Assembly: GCA_037953745.1 (NCBI GenBank)
Contig: JBAKBP010012322.1
Location: 1 to 64,000 of the forward strand
Direction of reading: 5' to 3'
Source of the DNA: Lithodes maja
Taxonomy: Eukaryota > Arthropoda > Malacostraca > Decapoda > Lithodidae
DNA length: 64,000 nucleotides
Shown here: piece after piece, positions 10,301 to 24,159 of the stretch
How positions within the stretch are numbered: position 1 is the stretch's first letter
How the letters are laid out: each line of letters opens with the position of its first letter
Notes under the pieces: generated by a model
Seen by the model: only the letters and a program-made list of their open reading frames with translations
Databases searched by the model: none
What the model was told of the DNA's origin: nothing
Made by a program: the position numbers and the translations under genes

Positions 10301-13300
10301 CTAGCTAAGACATAAGATGTAGACACAAAGCGGTGTTTAGATCCCCCAAAACTAGGATTGCTAAGAAATTAGATTGACTTGACCAGCATATTATTTTCTC
10401 AAAAAATATTTTCTGAGAGGTAGAGAGAGCTAGCGTTTCAGAGTAGACACAAAGCGGTGTTTAGATCCCCTAAAACAAGGCTAGGTAAGTCATAAGATGT
10501 AGACACAAAGCGGTGTTTAGATCCCCCAAAACTAGGATAGCTAAGAAATAAGATAGACTTGACCAAAATATTATTTTCTCAAAAAATAATTTCTGAGAGG
10601 TAGAGAGAGCTAGCATTTCAGAGTAGACACAAAGCGGTGTTTAGATCCCCTAAAACTAGGCTAGCTAAGACATAAGATGGAGACACAAAGTGGTGTTTAG
10701 ATCCCCCAAAACTAGGATAGCTTAGAAATAAGATTGACTTGACCAAAATATTAGTTTCTCAAAAAAAAAAAATCTGAGAGGTAGAGAGAGCTAGCGTTTC
10801 AGAGTAGACACAAAGCGGTGTTTAGATCCCCTAAAACTAGGCTAGCTAAGACAAAAGATTGACTTGACCAAAATATTATTTTCTCAAAAAAATATTTTCT
10901 GAGAGGTAGAGAGAGCTAGCGTTTCAGAGTAGACACAAAGCGGTGATTAGATCCCCCAAAACTAGGAGAGCTAAGAAATAAGATTGACTTGACCAAAATA
11001 TTATTTTTTCAAAAATATTTTCTGAGAGGTAGAGACAGCTAGCATTTCAGAGTAGACACAAAGCGGTGTTTAGATCCCCCAAAACTAGGATAGCTAAGAA
11101 ATAGGATTGACTTGACCAAAATATTATTTTCTCAAAAAATATTTTCTGAGAGGTAGAGAGAGCTAGCGTTTCAGAGTAGACACAAAGCGGTGTTTAGATC
11201 CCCTAAAACTAGGATAGCTAAGAAATAAGATTGACTTGACCAAAATATTATTTTCTCAAAAAATATTTTCTGAGAGGTAGAGAGAGCTAGCATTTCAGAG
11301 TAGACACAAAGAGGTGTTTAGATCCCCTAAAAGTAGGCTAGCTAATACATAGGATGTAGACACAAAGCGGTGTTTAGATCCCCCAAAACTAGGATAGATA
11401 AGAAATATGATTGACTTGACCAAAATATAATTTTCTCAACAAATATTTTCTGAGACGTAGAGAGAGCTAGCGTTTCAGAGTAAACACAAAGCGGTGTTTA
11501 GATCCCCTATAATTAAGCTAGCTAAGACATAAGATGTAGACACAAAGCGGTGTTTAGATCCCCCAAAACTAGGATAGCTAAGAAATAAGATTTACTTGAC
11601 CAACATATTATTTTCTCAAAAAAAAAAATCTGAGAGGTAGAGAGAGCTAGCGTTTCAGTGTAGACACAAAGCGGTGTTTAGATCCCTCAAAACTAGGAGA
11701 GCTAAGAAATTAGATTGAATTGACCAAAATAATATTTTCTCAACAAATATTTTCTGAGACGTAGAGAGAGCTATCGTTTCAGAGTAAACACAAAGCGGTG
11801 TTTAGATCCCCTATAATTAGGCTAGCTAAGACATAAGATGTAGACACAAAGCGGTGTTTTGATCCCCAAAAACTAGGATAGCTAAGAAATAAGATTTACT
11901 TGACCAACATATTATTTTCTCAAAACAAAAAATCTGAGAGGTAGAGAGAGCTAGCGTTTCAGTTTAGACACAAAACTGTGTTTAGATCCCCTAAAACTAG
12001 GCTAGCTAAGACATAAGATGTAGACACAAAGCGGTGTTTAGATCACCCAAAACTAGGATAGCTAAGAAATAAGATTGACTTGACCAAAATATTATTTTCT
12101 CAAAAAAAAAATCTGAGAGGTAGAGAGAGCTAGCGTTTCAGAGTAGATACAAAGCGGTGTTTAGATCCCCTAAAACTAGGCTAGCTATGACATAAGATAT
12201 AGACACAAAGCGGTGTTTAGATCCCCCAAAACTAGGATAGCTACGAAATAAGATTGACTTGACCAAAATATTATTTTCTCAAAAAATATATTCTGAGAGG
12301 TAGAGAGAGCTAGCGTTTCAGAGTAGACACAAAGCGGTGTTTAGATCCCCTAAAACTAGGCTAGCTAAGACATAAGATGTAGACACAAAGCGGTGTTTAG
12401 ATCCCCCAAAACTAGGATTGCTAAGAAATTAGATTGACTTGACCAGCATATTATTTTCTCAAAAAAAAATTCTGAGAGGTAGAGAGAGCTAGCATTTAAG
12501 AGTAGACACAAAGCGGTGTTTAGATCCCCTAAAACTAGGCTAGCTAAGACATAAGATATAGACACAAAGTGGTGTTTAGATCCCCCAAAACTAGGATAGC
12601 TTAGAAATAAGATTGACTTGACCAAAATATTAGTTTCTCAAAAAAAAAAAATCTGAGAGGTAGAGAGAGCTAGCGTTTCAGAGTAGACACAAAGCGGTGT
12701 TTAGATCCCCTAAAACTAGGCTAGCTAAGACAAAAGATTGACTTGACCAAAATATTATTTTCTCAAAAAAATATTTTCTGAGAGGTAGAGAGAGCTAGCG
12801 TTTCAGAGTAGACACAAAGCGGTGATTAGATCCCCCAAAACTAGGAGAGCTAAGAAATAAGATTGACTTGACCAAAATATTATTTTCTCAAAAAATATTT
12901 TCTGAGAGGTAGAGAGAGCTAGCGTTTCAGAGTAGACACAAAGCGGTGTTTAGATCCCCTAAAACTAGGATAGCTAAGAAATAAGATTGACTTGACCAAA
13001 ATATTATTTTCTCAAAAAATATTTTCTGAGAGGTAGAGAGAGCTAGCATTTCAGAGTAGACACAAAGAGGTGTTTAGATCCCCTAAAAGTAGGCTAGCTA
13101 AGACATAGGATGTAGACACAAAGCGGTGTTTAGATCCCCCAAAACTAGGATAGATAAGAAATATGATTGACTTGACCAAAATATAATATTCTCAACAAAT
13201 ATTTTCTGAGACGTAGAGAGAGCTAGCGTTTCAGAGTAAACACAAAGCGGTGTTTAGATCCCCTATAATTAGGCTAGCTAAGACATAAGATGTAGACACA

Positions 13301-15291
13301 AAGCGGTGTTTAGATCCCCCAAAACTAGGATAGCTAAGAAATAAGATTTACTTGACCAACATATTATTTTCTCAAAAAAAAAAAATCTGAGAGGTAGAGA
13401 GAGCTAACGTTTCAGTGTAGACACAAAACTGTGTTTAGATCCCCTAAAACTAGGCTAGCTAAGACATAAGATGTAGACACAAAGCGGTGTTTAGATCACC
13501 CAAAACAAGGATAGCTAAGAAATAAGATTGACTTGACCAAAATATTATTTTCTCAAAAAAAAAATCTGAGAGGTAGAGAGAGCTAGCGTTTCAGAGTAGA
13601 TACAAAGCGGTGTTTAGATCCCTAAAACTAGGCTAGCTAGGACATAAGATATAGACACAAAGCGGTGTTTAGATCCCCCAAAACTAGGATAGCTACGAAA
13701 TAAGATTGACTTGGCCAAAATATTATTTTCTCAAAAAATATATTCTGAGAGGTAGAGAGAGCTAGCGTTTCAGAGTAGACACAAAGCGGTGTTTAGATCC
13801 CCTAAAACTAGGCTAGCTAAGACAAAAGATGTAGACACAAAGCGGTGTTTAGATCCCCCAAAACTAGGATTGCTAAGAAATTAGATTGACTTGACCAGCA
13901 TATTATTTTCTCAAAAAATATTTTCTGAGAGGTAGAGAGAGCTAGCGTTTCAGAGTAGACACAAAGCGGTGTTTAGATCCCCTAAAACAAGGCTAGGTAA
14001 GTCATAAGATGTAGACACAAAGCGGTGTTTAGATCCCCCAAAACTAGGATAGCTAAGAAATAAGATTGACTTGACCAAAATATTATTTTCTCAAAAAATA
14101 ATTTCTGAGAGGTAGAGAGAGCTAGCATTTCAGAGTAGACACAAAGCGGTGTTTAGATCCCCTAAAACTAGGCTATCTAAGACATAAGATGTAGACACAA
14201 AGTGGTGTTTAGATCCCCCAAAACTAGGATAGCTTAGAAATAAGATTGACTTGACCAAAATATTAGTTTCAAAAAAAAAAATCTGAGAGGTAGAGAGAGC
14301 TAGCGTTTCAGAGTAGACACAAAGCGGTGTTTAGATCCCCTAAAACTAGGCTAGCTAAGACAAAAGATTGACTTGACCAAAATATTATTTTCTCAAAAAA
14401 AAAAATTCTGAGAGGTAGAGAGAGCTAGCGTTTCAGAGTAGACACAAAGCGGTGATTAGATCCCCCAAAACTAGGAGAGCTAAGAAATAAGATTGACTTG
14501 ACCAAAATATTATTTTCTCAAAAAATATTTTCTGAGAGGTAGAGAGAGCTAGCATTTCAGAGTAGACACAAAGAGGTGTTTAGATCCCCTAAAAGTAGGC
14601 TAGCTAAGACATAGGATGTAGACACAAAGCGGTGTTTAGATCCCCCAAAACTAGGATAGATAAGAAATATGATTGACTTGACCAAAATATAATTTTCTCA
14701 ACAAATATTTTCTGAGAGGTAGAGAAAGCTAGCGTTTCATAGTAAACACAAAGCGGTGTTTAGATCCCTCAAAACTAGGTTAGCTAAGAAATAAGATTGA
14801 CTTGATCAAAATATTATTTTCTCAAAAAATGTTTTCTGAGAGATAGAGAGAGCTAGCGTTTCAGAGTAGACACAAAGCGGTGTTTACATCCCCTAAAACT
14901 AGGCTAGCTAAGACAAAAGATGTAGACCCAAAGCGGTGTTTAGATTCCCAAAAACTAAGATAGCTAAGAAATAAGATTGACTTGACCACAATATTATTTT
15001 CTCAATAAATATTTTCTGAGAGGTAGAGAGAGCTAGCGTTTCAGAGTAGACACAAAGCGGTGTTTAGATCCCCTAAAACTAGGCTAGCTAAGACATAAGA
15101 TTTAGACACAAAGCGGTGTTTAGATCCCCCAAACCTAGGATAGCTAAGAAATAAGATTGACTTGACCAAAATATTATTTTATCAAAAAATATTTTCTGAG
15201 AGGTACAGAGAGAGCTAGCCAAAACTAGGATAGGTAAGAAATAAGATTGACTTGACCAAAATATTAATTTCTCAAAAAAAAATCTGAGAGG
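7150..15291 (+). repeat. Satellite block between inserts 2 and 3
   Basis: About 8.1 kb of satellite and nothing else. A marker unit (GCATTTC...AAAGAGGTG...AAAAGTAGGC) recurs near 9251, 11310, 13067 and 14571, giving higher-order periods of roughly 1.5-2.1 kb. Spacers alternate between the ATATTTT type and plain A tracts of 9-13. Open frames at 9283-9483 and 12365-12625 (minus) are chance stop-free runs through repeat units. The whole block lies inside the 15.5-kb duplication. Confidence 0.94.
11176..11299 (+). repeat. Representative short 124-bp unit (A-spacer only)
   Basis: One 54-bp block is followed by the 70-bp spacer, and the next block starts directly, so the period is 124 bp. The block is a hybrid: its first half is B-like (CCCCTAAAACTAGG) and its second half A-like (ATAGCTAAGAAATAAG). 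This is what recombination between a B block and the following A block would leave, with loss of one 54-bp block plus the 2-bp linker. The same hybrid form occurs elsewhere, for example near 9130 and 13960. Confidence 0.9.
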
Positions 15292-15711
15292 TTGTTGTTG
15301 TTGTTGTTGTTGTTGTTCCCCAAGCTGCCTGGCCGAACAGCCCCAAGGCCCTGAGCAAGGCCAAGGCCATAACCGAGCACCCCCACAGAACCCTCCCTGC
15401 TGACCGCAATAAAGGCTGGGTGACCGAAGCCACTCCATGGCGGGGAGCTGAGGAGGGTGCGGAAACGCCCGGGAAACCGAAGCCACACCCAGGGCCCTGT
15501 GCCCCTCAGCAATTATCAAGAGAAAGTTGAGGGGCAAAGGAAAAATGTGACGCTTTGGCTTCCAATCTTGGTAAATTGGGAGGTCAGTCCACAGAAGAGA
15601 CGCCGTCACTTGAGATCTAGAAAATATATAAGTAAAAGGAACAGTCAGAGTAAGCTATGGGTATGGCAGAGATCGCTCAGTTCTCACTCTGATAGACCAG
15701 CCTATCACCAC
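15292..15711 (-). mobile_element. Retroposon insert copy 3
   Basis: 420 bp: the common element with (AAC)8 in place of seven. The target-site duplication is at 15281-15291 and 15712-15722. It differs from copies 1 and 2 mostly at CpG sites (plus strand: GCCCTGAGC, GAGCACCCC, GACCGCAAT, AACCGAAGCC, GGGTATGGC) and at CAGCCTATC. The left flank keeps the same private spacer variants. The open frame at 15088-15609 (minus) starts in the element and continues into satellite, so it is not a gene. Confidence 0.85.
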
Positions 15712-18700
15712 AATCTGAGAGGTAGAGGGAGCTAGTGTTTCAGAGTAGACACAAAGCGGTGTTTAGATCCCCTAAAACTAGTCTAGCTAAGACATAAGAT
15801 GTAGACACAAAGCAGTGTTTAGATCCCCCACAACTAGGATAGCTAAGAAATAAGATTGACTTGACCAAAATATTATTTTCTCAAAAAAAAAATTCTGAGA
15901 GGTAGAGAGATCTAGCGTTTCAGTGTAGGCACAAAACGGTGTTTAGATCCCCTAAAACTAGGCTACCTAAGACATAAGATGTAGACACGAAGCGGTGTTT
16001 AGATCCCCCAAAACTAGGATAGCTAAGATATAAGATTGACTTGACCAAAATATTATTTTCTCAAAAAATATTTTCTGAGATGTAGAGAGGGCTAGCGTTT
16101 CAGAGTAGACACAAAGCGGTGTTTAGCTCCCCCAAAACTAGGATAGCTAAGAAATAAGATCGACTTGACCAAAAATATTATTTTCTCAACAAATATTTTC
16201 TGAGAGGTAGAGAGAGCTAGCGTTTCAGAGTAGACACAAAGCGGTGTTTAGATCCCCTAAAGCTAAGATAGCTAAGAAATAAGATTGACTTGACCAAAAT
16301 ATTATTTTCTCAAAAAATATTTTCTGAGAGGTAGAGAGAGCTAGTGTTTCAGAGTAGACAAAAAGCGGTGTTTAGATCCCCTAAAAGTAGGCTAGCTAAG
16401 ACATAAGATATAGACACAAAGCGGTGTTTAGACCCCCCAAAACTAGGATAGCTAAGAAATAAGATTGACTTGACCAAAATATTATTTTCTCAAAATATAT
16501 TCTCTGAGAGGTAGAGAGAGCTAGCGTTTCAGAGTAGACACAAAGCGGTGTTTAGATCCTCTAAAACTAGGCTAGCTAAGACATAAGATGTAGACACAAA
16601 GCGGTGTTTGGATCCCCAAACCTAGGATAGCTAAGAAATAAGATTGACTTGACCAAAATATTATTTTCTCAAAAAATATTTTCTGAGAGGTAGAGAGAGC
16701 TAGCATTTCAGAGTAGACACAAAGCGGTGTTTAGATCCTCTAAAACTAGGCTAGCTAAGACATAAGATGTAGACACAAAGCGGTGTTTAGATCCCCCAAA
16801 ACAAGGATAGCTAAGAAATAAGATTGACTTGACCAAAATATTATTTTCTCAAAAAATATTTTCTGAGAGGTAGAGAGAGCTAGCGTTTCAGAGTAGACAC
16901 AAAGCGGTGTTTAGATCCCCTAAAACTAGGCTAGCTAAGACATAAGATGTAGACACAAAGTGGTGTTTAGATCCCCCAAAACTAGGATAGCTAAGAAATA
17001 AGATTGACTTGACCAAAATATTATTTTCTCAAAAAATATTTTCTGAGAGGTAGAGAGCTAGCGTTTCAGATTAGACACAAAGCGGTGTTTAGATCCCCTA
17101 AAACTAGGCTAGCTAATACATAAGATTTAGACACAAAGCTGTGTTTAGATCCCCCAAAACTAGGATAGCTAAGAAATAAGATTGACTTGACCAAAATATT
17201 ATTTTCTCAACAAATATTTTCTGAAAGGTAGAGAGAGCTAGCGTTTCAGAGTAGACACAAAGCGGTGTTTAGATCTCCTAAAACTAGGCTAGCTAAGACA
17301 TAAGATGTAGACACAAAGCGGTGTTTAGATCCCCCAAAACTAGGATAGCTAAGAAATAAGATTGACTTGACCAAAATATTATTTTGTAAAAAAATATTTT
17401 CTGAGAGGTAGAGAGAGCTAGCGTTTCAGAGTAGACACAAAGTGTTGTTTAGATCCCCTATAACTAGGCTAGCTAAGACATAAGATGTAGACACAAAGCG
17501 GTGTTTAGATCCCCCAAAACTAGGATAGCGAAGAAATAAGATTGACTTGACCAAAATATTATTTTCTCAATAAATAGTTTCTGAGAGGTAGAGGTAGAGC
17601 TAGCCAAAACTAGGATAGCTAAGAAATAAAATTGACTTGACCAAAATATTATTTTCTCAAAAAATATTTTCAGAGAGGTAGAGAGAGCTAGCGTTTCAGA
17701 GTAGACACAAAGCGGTGTTTAGATCCCCTAAAACAAGGCTAGGTAAGTCATAAGATGTAGACACAAAGCGGTGTTTAGATCCCCCAAAACTAGGATAGCT
17801 AAGAAATAAGATTGACTTGACCAAAATATTATTTTCTCAAAAAATAATTTCTGAGAGGTAGAGAGAGCTAGCATTTCAGAGTAGACACAAAGCGGTGTTT
17901 AGATCCCCTAAAACTAGGCTATCTAAGACATAAGATGTAGACACAAAGTGGTGTTTAGATCCCCCAAAACTAGGATAGCTTAGAAATAAGATTGACTTGA
18001 CCAAAATATTAGTTTCTCAAAAAAAAAAAATCTGAGAGGTAGAGAGAGCTAGCGTTTCAGAGTAGACACAAAGCGGTGTTTAGATCCCCTAAAACTAGGC
18101 TAGCTAAGACAAAAGATTGACTTGACCAAAATATTATTTTCTCAAAAAAATATTTTCTGAGAGGTAGAGAGAGCTAGCGTTTCAGAGTAGACACAAAGCG
18201 GTGATTAGATCCCCCAAAACTAGGAGAGCTAAGAAATAAGATTGACTTGACCAAAATATTATTTTCTCAAAAAATATTTTCTGAGAGGTAGAGAGAGCTA
18301 GCATTTCAGAGTAGACACAAAGAGGTGTTTAGATCCCCTAAAAGTAGGCTAGCTAAGACATAGGATGTAGACACAAAGCGGTGTTTAGATCCCCCAAAAC
18401 TAGGATAGATAAGAAATATGATTGACTTGACCAAAATATAATTTTCTCAACAAATATTTTCTGAGAGGTAGAAAAAGCTAGCGTTTCATAGTAAACACAA
18501 AGCGGTGTTTAGATCCCTCAAAACTAGGTTAGCTAAGAAATAAGATTGACTTGATCAAAATATTATTTTCTCAAAAAATATTTTCTGAGAGATAGAGAGA
18601 GCTAGCGTTTCAGAGTAGACACAAAGCGGTGTTTACATCCCCTAAAACTAGGCTAGCTAAGAAATAAGATTGACTTGACCAAAATATTATTTTCTCAAAA

Positions 18701-19248
18701 AATATTTTCTGAGAGGTAGAGAGAGCTAGCATTTCAGAGTAGACACAAAGAGGTGTTTAGATCCCCTAAAAGTAGGCTAGCTAAGACATAGGATGTAGAC
18801 ACAAAGCGGTGTTTAGATCCCCCAAAACTAGGATAGATAAGAAATATGATTGACTTGACCAAAATATAATATTCTCAACAAATATTTTCTGAGACGTAGA
18901 GAGAGCTAGCGTTTCAGAGTAAACACAAAGCGGTGTTTAGATCCCCTATAATTAAGCTAGCTAAGACATAAGATGTAGACACAAAGCGGTGTTTAGATCC
19001 CCCAAAACTAGGATAGCTAAGAAATAAGATTTACTTGACCAACATATTATTTTCTCAAAAAAAATAAATCTGAGAGGTAGAGAGAGCTAACGTTTCAGTG
19101 TAGACACAAAACTGTGTTTAGATCCCCTAAAACTAGGCTAGCTAAGACATAAGATGTAGACACAAAGCGGTGTTTAGATCACCCAAAACAAGGATAGCTA
19201 AGAAATAAGATTGACTTGACCAAAATATTATTTTCTCAAAAAATATAT

Positions 19249-20327
19249 TCTGAGAGGTAGAGAGAGCTAGCGTTTCAGAGTAGACACAAAGCGGTGTTTA
19301 GATCCCCTAAAACTAGGCTAGCTAAGACATAAGATGTAGACACAAAGCGGTGTTTAGATCCCCCAAAACTAGGATTGCTAAGAAATTAGATTGACTTGAC
19401 CAGCATATTATTTTCTCAAAAAATATTTTCTGAGAGGTAGAGAGAGCTAGCGTTTCAGAGTAGACACAAAGCGGTGTTTAGATCCCCTAAAACAAGGCTA
19501 GGTAAGTCATAAGATGTAGACACAAAGCGGTGTTTAGATCCCCCAAAACTAGGATAGCTAAGAAATAAGATTGACTTGACCAAAATATTATTTTCTCAAA
19601 AAATAATTTCTGAGAGGTAGAGAGAGCTAGCATTTCAGAGTAGACACAAAGCGGTGTTTAGATCCCCTAAAACTAGGCTAGCTAAGACATAAGATGGAGA
19701 CACAAAGTGGTGTTTAGATCCCCCAAAACTAGGATAGCTTAGAAATAAGATTGACTTGACCAAAATATTAGTTTCTCAAAAAAAAAATCTGAGAGGTAGA
19801 GAGAGCTAGCGTTTCAGAGTAGACACAAAGCGGTGTTTAGATCCCCTAAAACTAGGCTAGCTAAGACATAAGATGTAGACACAAAGCGGTGTTTAGATCC
19901 CCCAAAACTAGGATTGCTAAGAAATTAGATTGACTTGACCAGCATATTATTTTCTCAAAAAATATTTTCTGAGAGGTAGAGAGAGCTAGCGTTTCAGAGT
20001 AGACACAAAGCGGTGTTTAGATCCCCTAAAACAAGGCTAGGTAAGTCATAAGATGTAGACACAAAGCGGTGTTTAGATCCCCCAAAACTAGGATAGCTAA
20101 GAAATAAGATTGACTTGACCAAAATATTATTTTCTCAAAAAATAATTTCTGAGAGGTAGAGAGAGCTAGCATTTCAGAGTAGACACAAAGCGATGTTTAG
20201 ATCCCCTAAAACTAGGCTAGCTAAGACATAAGATGGAGACACAAAGTGGTGTTTAGATCCCCCAAAACTAGGATAGCTTAGAAATAAGATTGACTTGACC
20301 AAAATATTAGTTTCTCAAAAAAAAAAA
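19249..20327 (+). repeat. Tandem duplication of a three-monomer block (539 bp)
   Basis: 19249-19787 and 19788-20327 carry the same unit order, with shared markers GGATTGCTAAGAAATTAG, GACCAGCATATT, GCTAGGTAAGTCATAAG and GATGGAGACAC at a constant 539-bp offset. This is three 180-bp monomers minus one base. The near identity indicates a recent event. Confidence 0.88.
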
Positions 20328-22227
20328 TCTGAGAGGTAGAGAGAGCTAGCGTTTCAGAGTAGACACAAAGCGGTGTTTAGATCCCCTAAAACTAGGCTAG
20401 CTAAGACAAAGATTGACTTGACCAAAATATTATTTTCTCAAAAAAATATTTTCTGAGAGGTAGAGAGAGCTAGGCGTTTCAGAGTAGACACAAAGCGGTG
20501 ATTAGATCCCCCAAAACTAGGAGAGCTAAGAAATAAGATTGACTTGACCAAAATATTATTTTCTCAAAAAATATTTTCTGAGAGGTAGAGAGAGCTAGCA
20601 TTTCAGAGTAGACACAAAGAGGTGTTTAGATCCCCTAAAAGTAGGCTAGCTAAGACATAGGATGTAGACACAAAGCGGTGTTTAGATCCCCCAAAACTAG
20701 GATAGATAAGAAATATGATTGACTTGACCAAAATATAATTTTCTCAACAAATATTTTCTGAGACGTAGAGAGAGCTAGCGTTTCAGAGTAAACACAAAGC
20801 GGTGTTTAGATCCCCTATAATTAGGCTAGCTAAGACATAAGATGTAGACACAAAGCGGTGCTTAGATCCCCCAAAACTAGGATAGCTAAGAAATAAGATT
20901 TACTTGACCAACATATTATTTTCTCAAAAAAAAAAATCTGAGAGGTAGAGAGAGCTAGCGTTTCAGTGTAGACACAAAGCGGTGTTTAGATCCCTCAAAA
21001 CTAGGAGAGCTAAGAAATAAGATTGAATTGACCAAAATAATATTTTCTCAACAAATATTTTCTGAGACGTAGAGAGAGTTAGCGTTTCAGAGTAAACACA
21101 AAGCGGTGTTTAGATCCCCTATAATTAGGCTAGCTAAGACATAAGATGTAGACACAAAGCGGTGTATAGCTAAGAAATAAGATTTACTTGACCAACATAT
21201 TATTTTCTAAAAAAAAAAAAATCTGAGAGGTAGAGAGAGCTAGCGTTTCAGTGTAGACACAACACTGTGTTTAGATCCCCTAAAACTAGGCTAGCTAAGA
21301 CATAAGATGTAGACACAAAGCGGTGTTTAGATCACCCAAAACTAGGATAGCTAAGAAATAAGATTGACTTGACCAAAATATTATTTTCTCAAAAAAAAAA
21401 TCTGAGAGGTAGAGAGAGCTAGCGTTTCAGAGTAGATACAAAGCGGTGTTTAGATCCCCTAAAACTAGGCTAGCTAAGACATAAGATATAGACACAAAGC
21501 GGTGTTTAGATCCCCCAAAACTAGGATAGCTACGAAATAAGATTGACTTGACCAAAATATTATTTTCTCAAAAAATATTTTCTGAGAGGTAGAGAGAGCT
21601 AGCGTTTCAGAGTAGACACAAAGCGGTGTTTAGATCCCCTAAAACTAGGCTAGCTAAGACATAAGATGTAGACACAAAGCGGTGTTTAGATCCCCCAAAA
21701 CTAGGATTGCTAAGAAATTAGATTGACTTGACCAGCATATTATTTTCTCAAAAAATATTTTCTGAGAGGTAGAGAGAGCTAGCGTTTCAGAGTAGACACA
21801 AAGCGGTGTTTAGATCCCCTAAAACAAGGCTAGGTAAGTCATAAGATGTAGACACAAAGCGGTGTTTAGATCCCCCAAAACTAGGATAGCTAAGAAATAA
21901 GATTGACTTGACCAAAATATTATTTTCTCAAAAAATAATTTCTGAGAGGTAGAGAGAGCTAGCATTTCAGAGTAGACACAAAGCGGTGTTTAGATCCCCT
22001 AAAACTAGGCTATCTAAGACATAAGATGTAGACACAAAGTGGTGTTTAGATCCCCCAAAACTAGGATAGCTTAGAAATAAGATTGACTTGACCAAAATAT
22101 TAGTTTCTCAAAAAAAAAAATCTGAGAGGTAGAGAGAGCTAGCGTTTCAGAGTAGACACAAAGCGGTGTTTAGATCCCCTAAAACTAGGCTAGCTAAGAC
22201 AAAAGATTGACTTGACCAAAATATTAT

Positions 22228-23448
22228 TTTCTCAAAAAAATATTTTCTGAGAGGTAGAGAGAGCTAGCATTTCAGAGTAGACACAAAGCGGTGATTAGAT
22301 CCCCCAAAACTAGGAGAGCTAAGAAATAAGATTGACTTGACCAAAATATTATTTTCTCAAAAAATATTTTCTGAGAGGTAGAGAGAGCTAGTAGCATTTC
22401 AGAGTAGACACAAAGAGGTGTTTAGATCCCCTAAAAGTAGGCTAGCTAAGACATAGGATGTAGACACAAAGCGGTGTTTAGATCCCCCAAAACTAGGATA
22501 GATAAGAAATATGATTGACTTGACCAAAATATAATTTTCTCAACAAATATTTTCTGAGAGGTAGAGAAAGCTAGCGTTTCATAGTAAACACAAAGCGGTG
22601 TTTAGATCCCTCAAAACTATGTTAGCTAAGAAATAAGATTGACTTGATCAAAATATTATTTTCTCAAAAAATATTTTCTGAGAGATAGAGAGAGCTAGCG
22701 TTTCAGAGTAGACACAAAGCGGTGTTTACATCCCCTAAAACTAGGCTAGCTAAGACAAAATATGTAGACACAAAGCGGTGTTTAGATTCCCAAAAACTAA
22801 GATAGCTAAGAAATAAGATTGACTTGACCACAATATTTTTTTCTCAAAAAAATATTTTCTGAGAGGTAGAGAGAGCTAGCGTTTCAGAGTAGACACAAAG
22901 CGGTGATTAGATCCCCCAAAACTAGGAGAGCTAAGAAATAAGATTGACTTGACCAAAATATTATTTTCTCAAAAAATATTTTCTGAGAGGTAGAGAGAGC
23001 TAGCATTTCAGAGTAGACACAAAGAGGTGTTTAGATCCCCTAAAAGTAGGCTAGCTAAGACATAGGATGTAGACACAAAGCGGTGTTTAGATCCCCCAAA
23101 ACTAGGATAGATAAGAAATATGATTGACTTGACCAAAATATAATTTTCTCAACAAATATTTTCTGAGAGGTAGAGAAAGCTAGCGTTTCATAGTAAACAC
23201 AAAGCGGTGTTTAGATCCCTCAAAACTATGTTAGCTAAGAAATAAGATTGACTTGATCAAAATATTATTTTCTCAAAAAATATTTTCTTAGAGATAGAGA
23301 GAGCTAGCGTTTCAGAGTAGACACAAAGCGGTGTTTACATCCCCTAAAACTAGGCTAGCTAAGACAAAAGATGTAGACACAAAGCGGTGTTTAGATTCCC
23401 AAAAACTAAGATAGCTAAGAAATAAGATTGACTTGACCACAATATTAT
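22228..23448 (+). repeat. Tandem duplication of 609-612 bp
   Basis: 22228-22839 and 22840-23448 repeat the same order: a GGTGATTAGATCC unit, the AAAGAGGTG marker unit, GGATAGATAAGAAATATG, then TCAAAACTATGTTAG. The length is two 180-bp plus two 124-bp units. The first copy has three extra bases (GCTAGTAGCATTTC, near 22391). Confidence 0.83.
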
Positions 23449-23742
23449 TTTCTCAATAAATATTTTCTGAGAGGTAGAGAGAGTTAGCGTTTCAGAGTAG
23501 ACACAAAGCGGTGTTTAGATCCCCTAAAACTAGGCTAGCTAAGACATAAGATTTAGACACAAAGCGGTGTTTAGATCCCCCAAACCTAGGATAGCTAAGA
23601 AATAAGATTGACTTGACCAAAATATTATTTTATCAAAAAATATTTTCTGAGAGGTACAGAGAGAGCTAGCCAAAACTAGGATAGGTAAGAAAAAAGATTG
23701 ACTTGACCAAAATATTAATTTCTCAAAAAAAAATCTGAGAGG

Positions 23743-24159
23743 TTGTTGTTGTTGTTGTTGTTGTTCCCCAAGCTGCCTGGCCGAACAGCCCCAAGGCCCT
23801 GAGCAAGGCCAAGGCCATAACCGAGCACCCCCACAGAACCTTCCCTGCTGACCGCAATAAAGGCTGGGTGACCGAAGCCACTCCATGGCGGGGAGCTGAG
23901 GAGGGTGCGGAAACGCCCGGGAAACCAAAGCCACACCCAGGGCCCTGTGCCCCTCAGCAATTATCAAGAGAAAGTTGAGGGGCAAAGGAAAAATGTGACG
24001 CTTTGGCTTCCAATCTTGGTAAATTGGGAGGTCAGTCCACAGAAGAGACGACGTCACTTGAGATCTAGAAAATATATAAGTAAAAGGAACAGTCAGAGTA
24101 AGCTATGGGTATGGCAGAGATCGCTCAGTTCTCACTCTGATAGACCAGTCCATCACCAC
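23743..24159 (-). mobile_element. Retroposon insert copy 4
   Basis: 417 bp with (AAC)7 and AATCTGAGAGG at 23732-23742 and 24160-24170. It has the copy-3 states at several CpG sites (GCCCTGAGC, GAGCACCCC, GACCGCAAT) but the copy-1 states AACCAAAGCC and CAGTCCATC. It has two private changes, CCTTCCCTG and GACGACGTC. It lies outside both copies of the 15.5-kb block. To its right the satellite skips about 380 bp present right of copy 3 and joins the unit with AAGATCGACTTGACC. Confidence 0.85.

Larger units (their letters stand above)
2207..17681 (+). repeat. 15.5-kb segmental duplication, copy 1 (inserts 2 and 3)
   Basis: Collinear with 25263-40738. The offset is 23,056 at the left and 23,057 at the right. 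Between these, whole-unit gains and losses change it: a 124-bp unit near 4560 is absent at 27615; a 180-bp unit at about 35400-35580 is absent near 12470; a 126-bp unit near 36030-36155 is absent near 12900; a unit of about 181 bp near 13800-13980 is absent near 37020. Private variants such as TAGACGCAAAGCTG (4081) and GGTAGCGTTTC (2271) are shared at the right places. Base substitutions are rare. Confidence 0.88.
15712..23742 (+). repeat. Satellite block between inserts 3 and 4
   Basis: About 8 kb of satellite. It holds the right end of the 15.5-kb duplication (17681), a reuse of the 14.1-14.9 kb pattern at 17.8-18.6 kb (GGCTATCTAA marker, offset about 3,746), a 539-bp tandem duplication (19249-20327) and a 609-612-bp one (22228-23448). 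Near 21165 one unit has lost 20 bp, giving GGTGTATAGCTAAG. No other content seen. Confidence 0.93.
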